A DNA stretch of 5,348 nucleotides from Nanobdellota archaeon. Its GTDB lineage: Archaea > Nanobdellota > Nanobdellia > Woesearchaeales > GCA-2686295. The translations under genes were made by a program, and so were the position numbers. The stretch spans positions 1 through 5,348 of the forward strand of contig JAHJDK010000152.1 of the NCBI GenBank assembly GCA_018812505.1, read 5' to 3'. Below, piece by piece: positions 1-5,348 of this stretch (position 1 is its first letter; the number at the start of each line of letters is the position of its first letter). Below the pieces are notes generated by a model. It had not been told where the DNA came from and did no database searches. It was given only the letters and a program-made list of their open reading frames with translations.

Positions 1-528
1 AATAATTTTCTTTATCTCTTCTTTACTTAATCCACAGACTTCATGCGGAAAAATTATCCATTCATTTGTTTCGTGAATGTAAAAATCCGGCTTAATATTT
101 GTTTTATTATTTTTTGGTTTGTAGTATATTATCGCAACTTTTATCTCACGAGGAAGATTTTTTCCCATTCTTTTTTTCAATTCTTTTAACACTGCATCAA
201 TGCTGTAGCCCTCATCAAACACGTCATCCACCAACAAAAGTTTGTCATCTGCGTTTGCACAATCAACTATATAGTCAAGTCCGTGAACTTTCACATTTCG
301 TCTTGCTTTGCCAATCCCTTCATATCTAGAAGTCTTAATTGCTATATGATTAGTTTCTATACCATAATATTTTAAATATTCATGAACAACTATTCCAACT
401 GGAGTTCCTCCTCTCCAAATAGCCACTATAAAACTTGGTTTGAACCCTGAGTCTTTTATTTTTCTTGCTAGTTTGAATGAATCAATCAAGAATTCGTTTG
501 CTGAAATATATATTTTTTTGTCACTCAT
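1..528 (-). CDS. Purine-type phosphoribosyltransferase, C-terminus cut by the window edge
   Basis: This reads as an open frame of 176 codons from an ATG at 528-526 to the window edge. It belongs to the type I phosphoribosyltransferase fold, which transfers the phosphoribosyl group of PRPP to a nitrogenous base in the cytosol. The PRPP-binding signature LLLVDDVFDEGYSI lies at residues 97-110, with the adjacent acidic pair D101-D102 and the later D105. An RGGTP loop at 39-43, after a hydrophobic strand (FIVAIW), fits the pyrophosphate-binding loop. A late EWIIFPHE stretch (155-163) resembles the tryptophan-containing C-terminal motif of archaeal and bacterial hypoxanthine/xanthine-guanine transferase-like proteins. 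These are usually about 170-200 residues, so probably only a few residues are missing. Purine salvage is the best guess, but the base cannot be decided from sequence alone. The start has a TATA-like box 28 nt upstream and no Shine-Dalgarno. The gene follows the 481-residue gene by 27 nt on the same strand. Confidence 0.85.
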   Translation of the reverse strand, partial: MSDKKIYISANEFLIDSFKLARKIKDSGFKPSFIVAIWRGGTPVGIVVHEYLKYYGIETNHIAIKTSRYEGIGKARRNVKVHGLDYIVDCANADDKLLLVDDVFDEGYSIDAVLKELKKRMGKNLPREIKVAIIYYKPKNNKTNIKPDFYIHETNEWIIFPHEVCGLSKEEIKKII

Positions 529-550
529 TTTACACTTTTTAAATTATTTG

Positions 551-560
551 TTTATTTAAA
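551..560 (-). promoter_or_regulatory. TATA-like box of the phosphoribosyltransferase gene
   Basis: Read on the minus strand the sequence is TTTAAATAAA, matching the archaeal TATA consensus TTTAWATA. Its centre is about 28 nt upstream of the ATG at 528, which would place the transcript start at or a few bases before the start codon. The box overlaps the stop codon (558-556) of the upstream gene, so the phosphoribosyltransferase can be transcribed independently or by read-through. The surroundings are AT-rich, so a chance match is possible. Confidence 0.5.
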
Positions 561-2001
561 AAGCTATTTGCTTCATGTTGTTAATATATCTGCCTCTCAT
601 GGTTGAAGCATTTATTCCACGATAACTACCTTTTTTTGAAATGTGTTCCATCATATTCAGAATATCTTGTGTTGGCTCTCTTATTATGCAAAGACATTTT
701 TGTCCTGTTCGCCAGTCAATATCCATCCATCCTTTTGCATAAGTTGTTCTGTCAGCAGGCATATTCACAAGGTTTGTCGGTTTGTCATTTATTATCTTGA
801 CTTTTGAAAGGTCTTCTCTTGTTGGTTGGAAGTTCTTGTATAAAGTGTATGGCATCCTGAACTTGTCGCTCAACATTATCCTCATACTTATGTATTTTTG
901 TTCTTGATTTTGTCGGGAGTATTTTGGTGTGTCAAAAACTATTGATGCAGTTCTAAACTCAGGGTTATCTGCAAACTCTAACGAGTAACCTTTAAATTCT
1001 CTTCCCAATGAAAAAAAATGTTTTTCTATAGCCTGAATTATTGCCCATGAATAATCTGGAAAGCTCTTGTCATCAAGTATTAATCCTCTTGTTATTCCTT
1101 GATTAGTGTATGGATCCATCTCTCTCGGCACAAACCCTGTTTTTCCAAGCGTCATTAAATCTACTTCTGCAAGTGTGAGTTTTCCACTCTCTAATTCTAA
1201 TACTTCTTTTATAATTTTCTTACTAGATGTTCTAAGAAGATATATTTCCATTGCTTGTTTGAAGCCTGATAATTTTCTATTAATATCATCTGATTCTCTT
1301 GGCAGAAAATTAAATGGCATTTTAAGTTCATTTTCAAATATTTCTCCACTTCCACCTATCATTGATTCATCGTGCTGTGATAATATTCTTGATAATTCTA
1401 TAAATGCACATGCTCTTGCATATTCAACCATTTCAAATGATTGTTCAAATTGTTCTCTTTCTTTTCTGCTTAGGCTTTCAAGATATAGCTTTTCATTCAG
1501 TTGTCCTTTTGACCAGTGGTGTCCTTTTGCAAGATTATGATCTGCAAATGGCGTTCCTCCTCTGAATAGTATTCTTTCAATTTCGAAAGGGTTGTATATA
1601 GTCACATTGTATGGTCTTTGTTTTTTTCTGAGTCTTCTAGATTCAACCCTAAAGTTTGCCTGATGCTTTCTGGATAGTGTAAGTAATTGTTCCTTCCTGT
1701 TGATTGGCAAAACTGCTTTCTTGGTTATTATTTTTTGTGATCCATACGTTTTTTTTGCATTTTGTCTTAGTAAACTCATATTTAACTGCTCAGTGTTGTA
1801 ATAGTAATCTAGCATTGGAGTATCTTCTGTTTTTACCGCTCCAGATTTCATTGCATTAACCAGTTCATCAAGCGTTTGCTTTTGTTCCTGATAATTCATA
1901 ACACCTATTGTTGCAAGTGCAAATTGGCTTGGTGGAGCTATTAGTCTTTCTCCTAAAATCAATCCTAAATGCAATATGTGTAATCCTTTTTCAGTTGCCA
2001 T
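556..2001 (-). CDS. Conserved-looking hypothetical protein of 481 residues, family not recognised
   Basis: A complete reading frame (ATG at 2001, TAA at 558-556) whose family I do not recognise. It shows no signal peptide and no membrane segment, so it is probably cytosolic. The region from about residue 83 to 130 is rich in lysine and arginine, with a dense RRLRKKQR cluster at 122-129, which suggests but does not prove nucleic-acid binding. A glycine-rich IGGSGE at 215-220 is too short to be a nucleotide-binding P-loop. The C-terminal third is well mixed and looks like a folded domain; it includes a tryptophan-containing stretch, GWMDIDW (424-430). The start is taken as residue 1, not the Met at 35, because a TATA-like box lies 27 nt upstream of codon 1. 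It is the first sizeable gene downstream of herA on the same strand, where nurA is often found, but I cannot see the N-terminal acidic motif (Asp-Gly-Ser type) of NurA nucleases. A role with HerA is therefore speculation. Confidence 0.85.
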   Translation of the reverse strand: MATEKGLHILHLGLILGERLIAPPSQFALATIGVMNYQEQKQTLDELVNAMKSGAVKTEDTPMLDYYYNTEQLNMSLLRQNAKKTYGSQKIITKKAVLPINRKEQLLTLSRKHQANFRVESRRLRKKQRPYNVTIYNPFEIERILFRGGTPFADHNLAKGHHWSKGQLNEKLYLESLSRKEREQFEQSFEMVEYARACAFIELSRILSQHDESMIGGSGEIFENELKMPFNFLPRESDDINRKLSGFKQAMEIYLLRTSSKKIIKEVLELESGKLTLAEVDLMTLGKTGFVPREMDPYTNQGITRGLILDDKSFPDYSWAIIQAIEKHFFSLGREFKGYSLEFADNPEFRTASIVFDTPKYSRQNQEQKYISMRIMLSDKFRMPYTLYKNFQPTREDLSKVKIINDKPTNLVNMPADRTTYAKGWMDIDWRTGQKCLCIIREPTQDILNMMEHISKKGSYRGINASTMRGRYINNMKQIAF

Positions 2002-2023
2002 TTACAATGGTAATTCAGGAATG

Positions 2024-2032
2024 TTTATATAT
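2024..2032 (-). promoter_or_regulatory. TATA-like box of the 481-residue protein gene
   Basis: On the minus strand the sequence is ATATATAAA, centred about 27 nt upstream of the ATG at 2001. A second TATA-like string, TATAAA, lies immediately upstream (2039-2034). No purine-rich ribosome-binding sequence precedes the ATG (upstream bases read TTACCATTGTAA), so a leaderless transcript is likely. This supports the first Met as the true start and indicates that this gene has a promoter separate from herA. Confidence 0.5.
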
Positions 2033-2040
2033 GTTTATAG

Positions 2041-2045
2041 AAAAA
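2041..2045 (-). terminator. Short T-run, possible terminator for herA-side transcription
   Basis: On the minus strand the sequence CTTACCTATTTTT ends in five T residues, just before the promoter of the 481-residue gene. Archaeal termination often uses T-runs without a stem-loop, so this is a plausible end for transcripts coming from herA and the small reading frame behind it. Five T residues is a weak signal in AT-rich DNA. Confidence 0.2.
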
Positions 2046-2102
2046 TAGGTAAGAGGTTTCAATCGCTTTGTATCTTCAACCTTTGTGAATCATTCTTCCA
2101 TG

Positions 2103-2128
2103 TAAACCCTCAAAGAGAATTGGGTTTA
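2103..2128. repeat. Inverted repeat, 7-bp perfect stem with 12-nt loop
   Basis: TAAACCC at 2103-2109 is the exact reverse complement of GGGTTTA at 2122-2128, with a 12-nt spacer. It stands out because it is GC-richer than its surroundings and lies in the long stretch without a confident gene. It could be an RNA hairpin read on either strand, or a by-product of the broken reading frame that covers it. Confidence 0.35.
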
Positions 2129-2193
2129 TCCCTTCCAGGTTATGAGCTTGATCCTTATTAAGCTTTTCCAAGTTTTTATCTCTTTTTTCTTGG

Positions 2194-2391
2194 TTAGTTC
2201 TTAACAACATTATAACATCCGAAGACGTTAATTCCAAGGTTGCAAGCAACTTTGATTTTCTCAAAACCCTTATCAAGAGAGTATTGATTCAGTTGAAAAT
2301 CTTTTGCGATTTCCACCCCCAAAGATAGTGTAGATTTATTTAATTTAAAAAGTTTTTGGTTAAAAAAGTTTTCTCGTCTAAGAAGTTTCAT
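2194..2391 (-). CDS. Small hypothetical protein of 65 residues overlapping the herA stop
   Basis: If the frame is intact rather than broken, this encodes a 65-residue, lysine-rich, unrecognised protein beginning MKLLRRENFFNQ and ending FGCYNVVKN. Its ATG lies 14 nt inside the end of herA (2378-2391) in another frame, an arrangement compatible with translational coupling in an operon. There is no membrane segment and no recognisable motif; the two cysteines (near residues 49 and 58) do not form a clear metal site. The short length, lack of a Shine-Dalgarno and the strong-looking continuation in another frame make the broken-gene reading at least as likely. Confidence 0.3.
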   Translation of the reverse strand: MKLLRRENFFNQKLFKLNKSTLSLGVEIAKDFQLNQYSLDKGFEKIKVACNLGINVFGCYNVVKN

Positions 2392-4306
2392 ATTTTATTA
2401 TGTAGCATTCCTTGTATTCTTTTACTTGGGTTATTTCTGATAGTCTTTGTTTAATGGTTTCTTCTCCCAGCATAGGTTCTAGTTTTTCGTCGTATGATAT
2501 GCTCATAAAATCTACATTTTCGTAGGTTTCTTGATTTCGAAGTTTTGAAAATATATAGCTGTCTGATAATTGCAAATCATCTGTTAAGTATTCTTTTTCA
2601 ATAAGGTTTTGTGCTTGGCTTTTGTCTATTGGTTGTTTTGCAAAGACTTTTTTTAGTATACTTACTTCTTGAGTTGTTAAATGATTAATGTCTGGTAGTT
2701 TTTTTGTTTCAAATTTTTCTTTATCAATAACCAATGTTCCATCTATCAGTTCTATTAATACGTTGAAATCTCCTTCTTTATCTTTACAAGTGATTATCGC
2801 TGCAGGTATCAGTTTAGTCTTTACCTCAACTCCCTCTTCTGACATTAGTTTGATATCTTTCACTGTGGTGTTTGGTTTTATCACAGGTATTAGTTCTTGT
2901 TTTTCAAAACCTTTCAGTTCTTTCATCACATCTGGTTCTTGTTCTTCTAATATGTTAACTGCTTCTCCTCCGTGCATACTTTTTCTTGGTCTGATATTGA
3001 CAAATAATGGTATATCTACTAATCCTGATACCAAGGCAGTTCCTATTGGTAGGTTTTGTATTTCTGATTCTGATTCTGCAGTTATTCCTTCTACACTGTT
3101 GAATATTGCTTTTAAGTCGTTTGGATTAGTCACTTTCATAGTTATTTGGGTTGTGCATTGGCTTAGAACTGATTTGTCAACTCTTGCAGGTCTTTGGCTT
3201 ATAACACAGAATCCCATCCCAAATTTTCTTCCTTCACTAGCTATTGTTCTTAGTATTTTTGAGCTTTTTGCCTCTCCAAAACTTCTTTCTGGGCAGAAAT
3301 TATGTGCTTCCTCCAATATCAGGAAAAATGGTGGTATGCGATTGTTTTTTCTTAGTTCAAATAAGTCTTTGCATAGTTTGTATACTATTATTCCTTGTAT
3401 GTCTGGCGGCATTCCTTTTAGATTAATTATTGAGCAGTTTCCAGGTCTTATCAGTTCTGAGTAGGGCGTTGGTGAGTCTGAGAATATATTTAGATTGTTC
3501 AAGTATTCTATGACGTTTATTATACTCCATTTTGCTGAGCTCTCGTCTCTTTCTAGTTCTAGCAATAATTCATTAAAATTTAGCTGGTCGAGATTTTTTA
3601 ATGCGCTGTACAACACACCCATTTGTGTGCCTGAAAGTTTTGCAGGTAGCAGGTGTATTAGTTCTGAGTTGGTTATGTCTTTTGTTAGTTTTATAGGTAT
3701 TACTCCTTTGTTTATTTTTGAGTCTCCGTATTCTTTTACTTCATATGCTTGTGGTTTTAGTCCAAAGGATGCTAGTTTTTCTTTTTCTTTGGTATTTTCG
3801 TAGCGCATCTTTGAGTACTCGCCGTGAGGATCTATTATCAATAGTGGTATCTTTCGGTCTAGTATCTCTTCTGCTAACACTCCTACTGTGTAGCTCTTTC
3901 CAGCTCCTGATTTTGCTAGGACTGCGCAGTGTTTTGTCAATAGTTTGTTCATATCCAAGAATATTTTTATATCCCTTCCTTCTAATTTGCCTAAAAATGA
4001 TCCTTTTGATTCATCCTCTAGCTTTATTATTTTTTTTATGAATTCATCATCTGCTTTCAACACTTCTGCTCCTAAGTCAAATGGTATTCTTATCTGTTTA
4101 ACTTTTCCGTCTTCGTCTTTGTATCCTATTATCTTGCATTTTGCAAGTGTTCCTTCTGAACTTGTTTCTAGTCCCACTATCTGGCACAACACATAATCAT
4201 AAACTTCATGATACACTTGCACGTATTCAAAGTTCTTTGTCTCTTTCTCTGCTTTGAAAGTGAAATCCATCGTTGTTGCTTTGCCTGTAATTTTTCCTAG
4301 AATCAT
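2378..4306 (-). CDS. herA: HerA-type hexameric DNA translocase/helicase with C-terminal extension
   Basis: HerA is a ring-shaped ATPase of the FtsK-HerA group. In archaea it pumps DNA for the NurA nuclease during end resection with Mre11-Rad50. The N-terminal MILGKITGKATTMDFTF matches the start of the HerA beta-barrel domain and supports the ATG at 4306. The ATPase core follows: Walker A AKSGAGKS (131-138, with Ala131 where the consensus has Gly), the HerA hallmark IIDPHGEY (157-164), Walker B FFLILEEAH (327-335) with catalytic Glu332-Glu333, SEGRKFG (357-363, likely arginine-finger region) and SQRPARVDKSVLSQC (370-384). All key residues are present, so it should be active. At 642 residues it exceeds the roughly 500 usual for HerA. 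The extra C-terminal 150 or so residues (about 480-642) include a segment that may be a winged helix (about 540-590). No nurA, mre11 or rad50 is recognisable in the window. A divergent promoter region lies upstream. Other DUF87-type translocases are the main alternative. Confidence 0.9.
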   Translation of the reverse strand: MILGKITGKATTMDFTFKAEKETKNFEYVQVYHEVYDYVLCQIVGLETSSEGTLAKCKIIGYKDEDGKVKQIRIPFDLGAEVLKADDEFIKKIIKLEDESKGSFLGKLEGRDIKIFLDMNKLLTKHCAVLAKSGAGKSYTVGVLAEEILDRKIPLLIIDPHGEYSKMRYENTKEKEKLASFGLKPQAYEVKEYGDSKINKGVIPIKLTKDITNSELIHLLPAKLSGTQMGVLYSALKNLDQLNFNELLLELERDESSAKWSIINVIEYLNNLNIFSDSPTPYSELIRPGNCSIINLKGMPPDIQGIIVYKLCKDLFELRKNNRIPPFFLILEEAHNFCPERSFGEAKSSKILRTIASEGRKFGMGFCVISQRPARVDKSVLSQCTTQITMKVTNPNDLKAIFNSVEGITAESESEIQNLPIGTALVSGLVDIPLFVNIRPRKSMHGGEAVNILEEQEPDVMKELKGFEKQELIPVIKPNTTVKDIKLMSEEGVEVKTKLIPAAIITCKDKEGDFNVLIELIDGTLVIDKEKFETKKLPDINHLTTQEVSILKKVFAKQPIDKSQAQNLIEKEYLTDDLQLSDSYIFSKLRNQETYENVDFMSISYDEKLEPMLGEETIKQRLSEITQVKEYKECYIIKYETS

Positions 4307-4329
4307 GCCTTTTTAGAAAAAGTTGTTGT

Positions 4330-4338
4330 TTATTAATA
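4330..4338 (-). promoter_or_regulatory. TATA-like box of herA
   Basis: On the minus strand the sequence is TATTAATAA, centred about 28 nt upstream of the ATG at 4306. It is a weaker match to the archaeal consensus than the other boxes in the window. The bases just before the start (TTTTTCTAAAAAGGC) contain only a poor ribosome-binding candidate, so a near-leaderless transcript is the simplest reading. Confidence 0.4.
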
Positions 4339-4370
4339 TTACTGTAAAAACATGGTAAAAGAAAAAAATA

Positions 4371-4430
4371 ATTCTTCATTATAGTTAGCGCATGACATTG
4401 CAAAAGCATTGAAGAGAACAATTGAAGAAT
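4371..4430. promoter_or_regulatory. Candidate operator: inverted TGAAGAAT sites between divergent promoters
   Basis: ATTCTTCA at 4371-4378 is the exact reverse complement of TGAAGAAT at 4423-4430. Each copy points towards the nearer gene and ends about 30 nt upstream of its TATA-like box (32 nt for herA, 29 nt for the phosphatase). A further related copy, ATTGAAGA at 4408-4415, repeats ATTGAAGA at 4421-4428 in the same orientation, 13 nt apart start to start. Position and symmetry fit a site for a transcription factor acting on both genes. Short motifs of this composition arise by chance in AT-rich DNA, so this is an inference only. Confidence 0.3.
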
Positions 4431-4459
4431 AATTCATATTTGAATGAAACTCATAAACA

Positions 4460-4467
4460 TTTATAAA
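4460..4467 (+). promoter_or_regulatory. TATA-like box of the sugar phosphatase gene
   Basis: TTTATAAA followed by AATATA lies in the divergent intergenic region, centred about 26.5 nt upstream of the ATG at 4490. The bases between it and the start (ACTAGATACTGCTTTTT) contain no Shine-Dalgarno sequence. This is close to an ideal archaeal TATA box for a leaderless transcript and supports the chosen start. Confidence 0.55.
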
Positions 4468-4489
4468 AATATACTAGATACTGCTTTTT

Positions 4490-5344
4490 ATGAACATAGA
4501 TATCAATGAATTAAAAGAAATCTCAATTAGTGCTTTAAAAAATGCATATAAAATTCATGAAAGTTTAGGATTATCAGGAGAGGAATTAATTAAGAAAAAT
4601 CAATTTGGAGATACAACATTAAGAGTTGATATTGAAGCAGAAAAAGCAGTTATTAATACTCTACAAGAAAGAAATATACCAATAAGAATAATTTCTGAAG
4701 AACATGGCACAATAGATATAACTGATAATCCTATTTTTTTAGGAGTACTAGATGGATTAGATGGTTCTAATATATACAAAAAAGAAAGAGGAAAAGGTAG
4801 ATATGGCACTATGTTTGCCATATTTTCAGGATTAGACCCAAAATATAACGACTACATTTTTAGTGGTATTATGGAACATTCTACAAGAAGATTATTTCAT
4901 GCATTTAAAAATAAGGGAAGTTTTGTAATAGAAAATGATAATATCATACCTATTAAGTGTTCCAGTTGTAAAACCTTAGATAAAGAAACTAGAGTTTATA
5001 TTGATGAAAAAGATAATGATCAAAAATGGCATCCGTTCATGAAAGAAATTTTTACTAATAAACTAAAAGGATATGATCTTAAGTGGTTAGGTTCTTCTGC
5101 AGTATATTATGCTGATTTAGCATCTGGAAATGCTGATTTAGCACTTGAATGCACTAGAAAAGGAAATTTAGAAATTGCAGTAGCTTATGGTTTAGTAACA
5201 GAATCAGGTGGAGTAATTATTTCATTAGAAGGAACAAGTTTAGAATCAAAAAAATACTTAGAATTCGGTCAAGACAAATACATTCCTGTTATCTCTGCAG
5301 CCACAAAAGAACTAGCTTTGAAATTGATTGAATATATAAATTAA
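4490..5344 (+). CDS. Inositol monophosphatase/fructose-bisphosphatase-family phosphatase
   Basis: A complete 284-residue protein, a little longer than typical inositol monophosphatases (about 250-275). The family hydrolyses phosphate esters such as inositol phosphate or fructose 1,6-bisphosphate, using Mg2+ ions in the cytosol; archaeal members often do both. Visible motifs in order are RVDIEAE (45-51, substrate/metal region with D47), SEEHG (69-73, metal ligand Glu), DGLDGSNIY (88-96, the family D-P-L-D-G-T signature with metal ligands D88 and D91), GSSAVYYADLASGNAD (201-216) and ESGG (238-241). The normal W-D-x-A-A-G motif is replaced by NLEIAVA (226-232), so the metal-binding Asp is a Glu (E228), the residue used at this position in class I fructose-bisphosphatases. 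An unusual basic stretch, YKKERGKGRYG (96-106), follows the signature motif. The gene is transcribed away from herA, and its leucine codons are mostly TTA whereas herA uses CTA often. The substrate is not decidable here. Confidence 0.85.
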   Translation: MNIDINELKEISISALKNAYKIHESLGLSGEELIKKNQFGDTTLRVDIEAEKAVINTLQERNIPIRIISEEHGTIDITDNPIFLGVLDGLDGSNIYKKERGKGRYGTMFAIFSGLDPKYNDYIFSGIMEHSTRRLFHAFKNKGSFVIENDNIIPIKCSSCKTLDKETRVYIDEKDNDQKWHPFMKEIFTNKLKGYDLKWLGSSAVYYADLASGNADLALECTRKGNLEIAVAYGLVTESGGVIISLEGTSLESKKYLEFGQDKYIPVISAATKELALKLIEYIN

Positions 5345-5348
5345 AATC

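Larger units (their letters stand above)
2076..2391 (-). pseudogene. Possible small gene broken by one frameshift
   Basis: Two minus-strand frames overlap here. The first runs from an ATG at 2391 to a TAA at 2196-2194. The second is open from a TGA at 2291-2289 to a TGA ending at 2076, and becomes the better-looking frame just where the first ends. In both parts most codons begin with a purine (about 18 of 25 before the junction and 29 of 41 after it by hand count), the bias expected of real coding sequence. The total length is one base more than a multiple of three. Removing one base near 2195-2210 would give a product of about 104 residues, with a charged stretch EKRDKNLEKLNKDQAHNLEG in its second half. 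I do not recognise the product. Alternatives are a genuine 65-residue protein with unrelated sequence behind it, a sequencing or assembly indel, or chance open frames in AT-rich DNA. Confidence 0.3.

Noticed and set aside
99..329. A 76-codon plus-strand open frame rich in Phe, Leu and His
   Set aside because: It is antisense to the phosphoribosyltransferase, whose PRPP-binding motif is encoded in this same stretch.
1106..1540. A 144-codon plus-strand open frame
   Set aside because: It lies wholly inside the 481-residue gene on the other strand and is serine/leucine-rich with no motif, a typical shadow frame.
2056..2080. A CRISPR array
   Set aside because: Only one repeat-like copy is present and no regular repeat-spacer pattern exists; kept only as a low-interest finding.
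1976..2161. A 61-codon plus-strand frame across the promoter of the 481-residue gene
   Set aside because: It crosses the likely minus-strand start and TATA box, lacks its own promoter and has no recognisable content.
2002..2377. A tRNA or other structured RNA gene in the long intergenic stretch
   Set aside because: No T-arm consensus (GGTTCRANNCC) or acceptor pairing was found on either strand; only one 7-bp hairpin is visible, and the coding-like bias suggests a broken gene instead.
2688..3464. A 258-codon open frame on the plus strand
   Set aside because: It is the antisense shadow of herA, whose motifs are unmistakable on the minus strand; its serine- and phenylalanine-rich translation is typical of reading such a gene backwards.
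4227..4421. A 64-codon minus-strand frame overlapping the herA start
   Set aside because: It would cover the herA promoter and the herA N-terminus in another frame, and its translation has no plausible domain.

Overview
The window looks like part of an archaeal chromosome. It is AT-rich (roughly two thirds A+T by eye) and carries a HerA-type DNA translocase of archaeal build. None of the four main genes has a convincing Shine-Dalgarno sequence. Each has a TATA-like element centred about 26-28 nt upstream of its start codon, which is the spacing expected for archaeal leaderless transcripts. Small-genome DPANN-type archaea would fit the composition, the compact layout and the absence of a recognisable Mre11-Rad50-NurA neighbourhood, but the lineage is an inference and no marker gene here fixes it.

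Layout. Positions 1-528 (minus) hold a purine-type phosphoribosyltransferase that runs off the left edge and lacks only its C-terminal end. It sits 27 nt downstream of a 481-residue protein (556-2001, minus) that I do not recognise. Then comes a 376-nt stretch (2002-2377) with no confident gene. It holds the promoter of the 481-residue gene, a possible small gene broken by a frameshift (2076-2391), a hairpin and a single CRISPR-repeat-like sequence. Next is herA (2378-4306, minus, 642 residues), a hexameric ATPase of DNA end processing. A 183-nt divergent intergenic region separates it from an inositol monophosphatase/fructose-bisphosphatase-family sugar phosphatase (4490-5344, plus), which is complete and ends four bases before the window edge.

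How the parts relate. No pathway links all the genes: two are metabolic (purine salvage, phosphate-ester hydrolysis) and one is DNA repair. The most interesting context is herA. It usually travels with the nuclease gene nurA and often with mre11 and rad50. None of these is recognisable here, and the next sizeable gene downstream on the same strand encodes an orphan protein with a strongly basic segment. Each gene appears to have its own promoter, so an operon is not required. The divergent region carries an exact 8-bp motif (TGAAGAAT) about 30 nt upstream of each of the two TATA boxes, pointing towards each gene; this is a candidate shared regulatory site.

I found no tRNA or rRNA gene, insertion sequence, integrase, CRISPR array or toxin-antitoxin pair.
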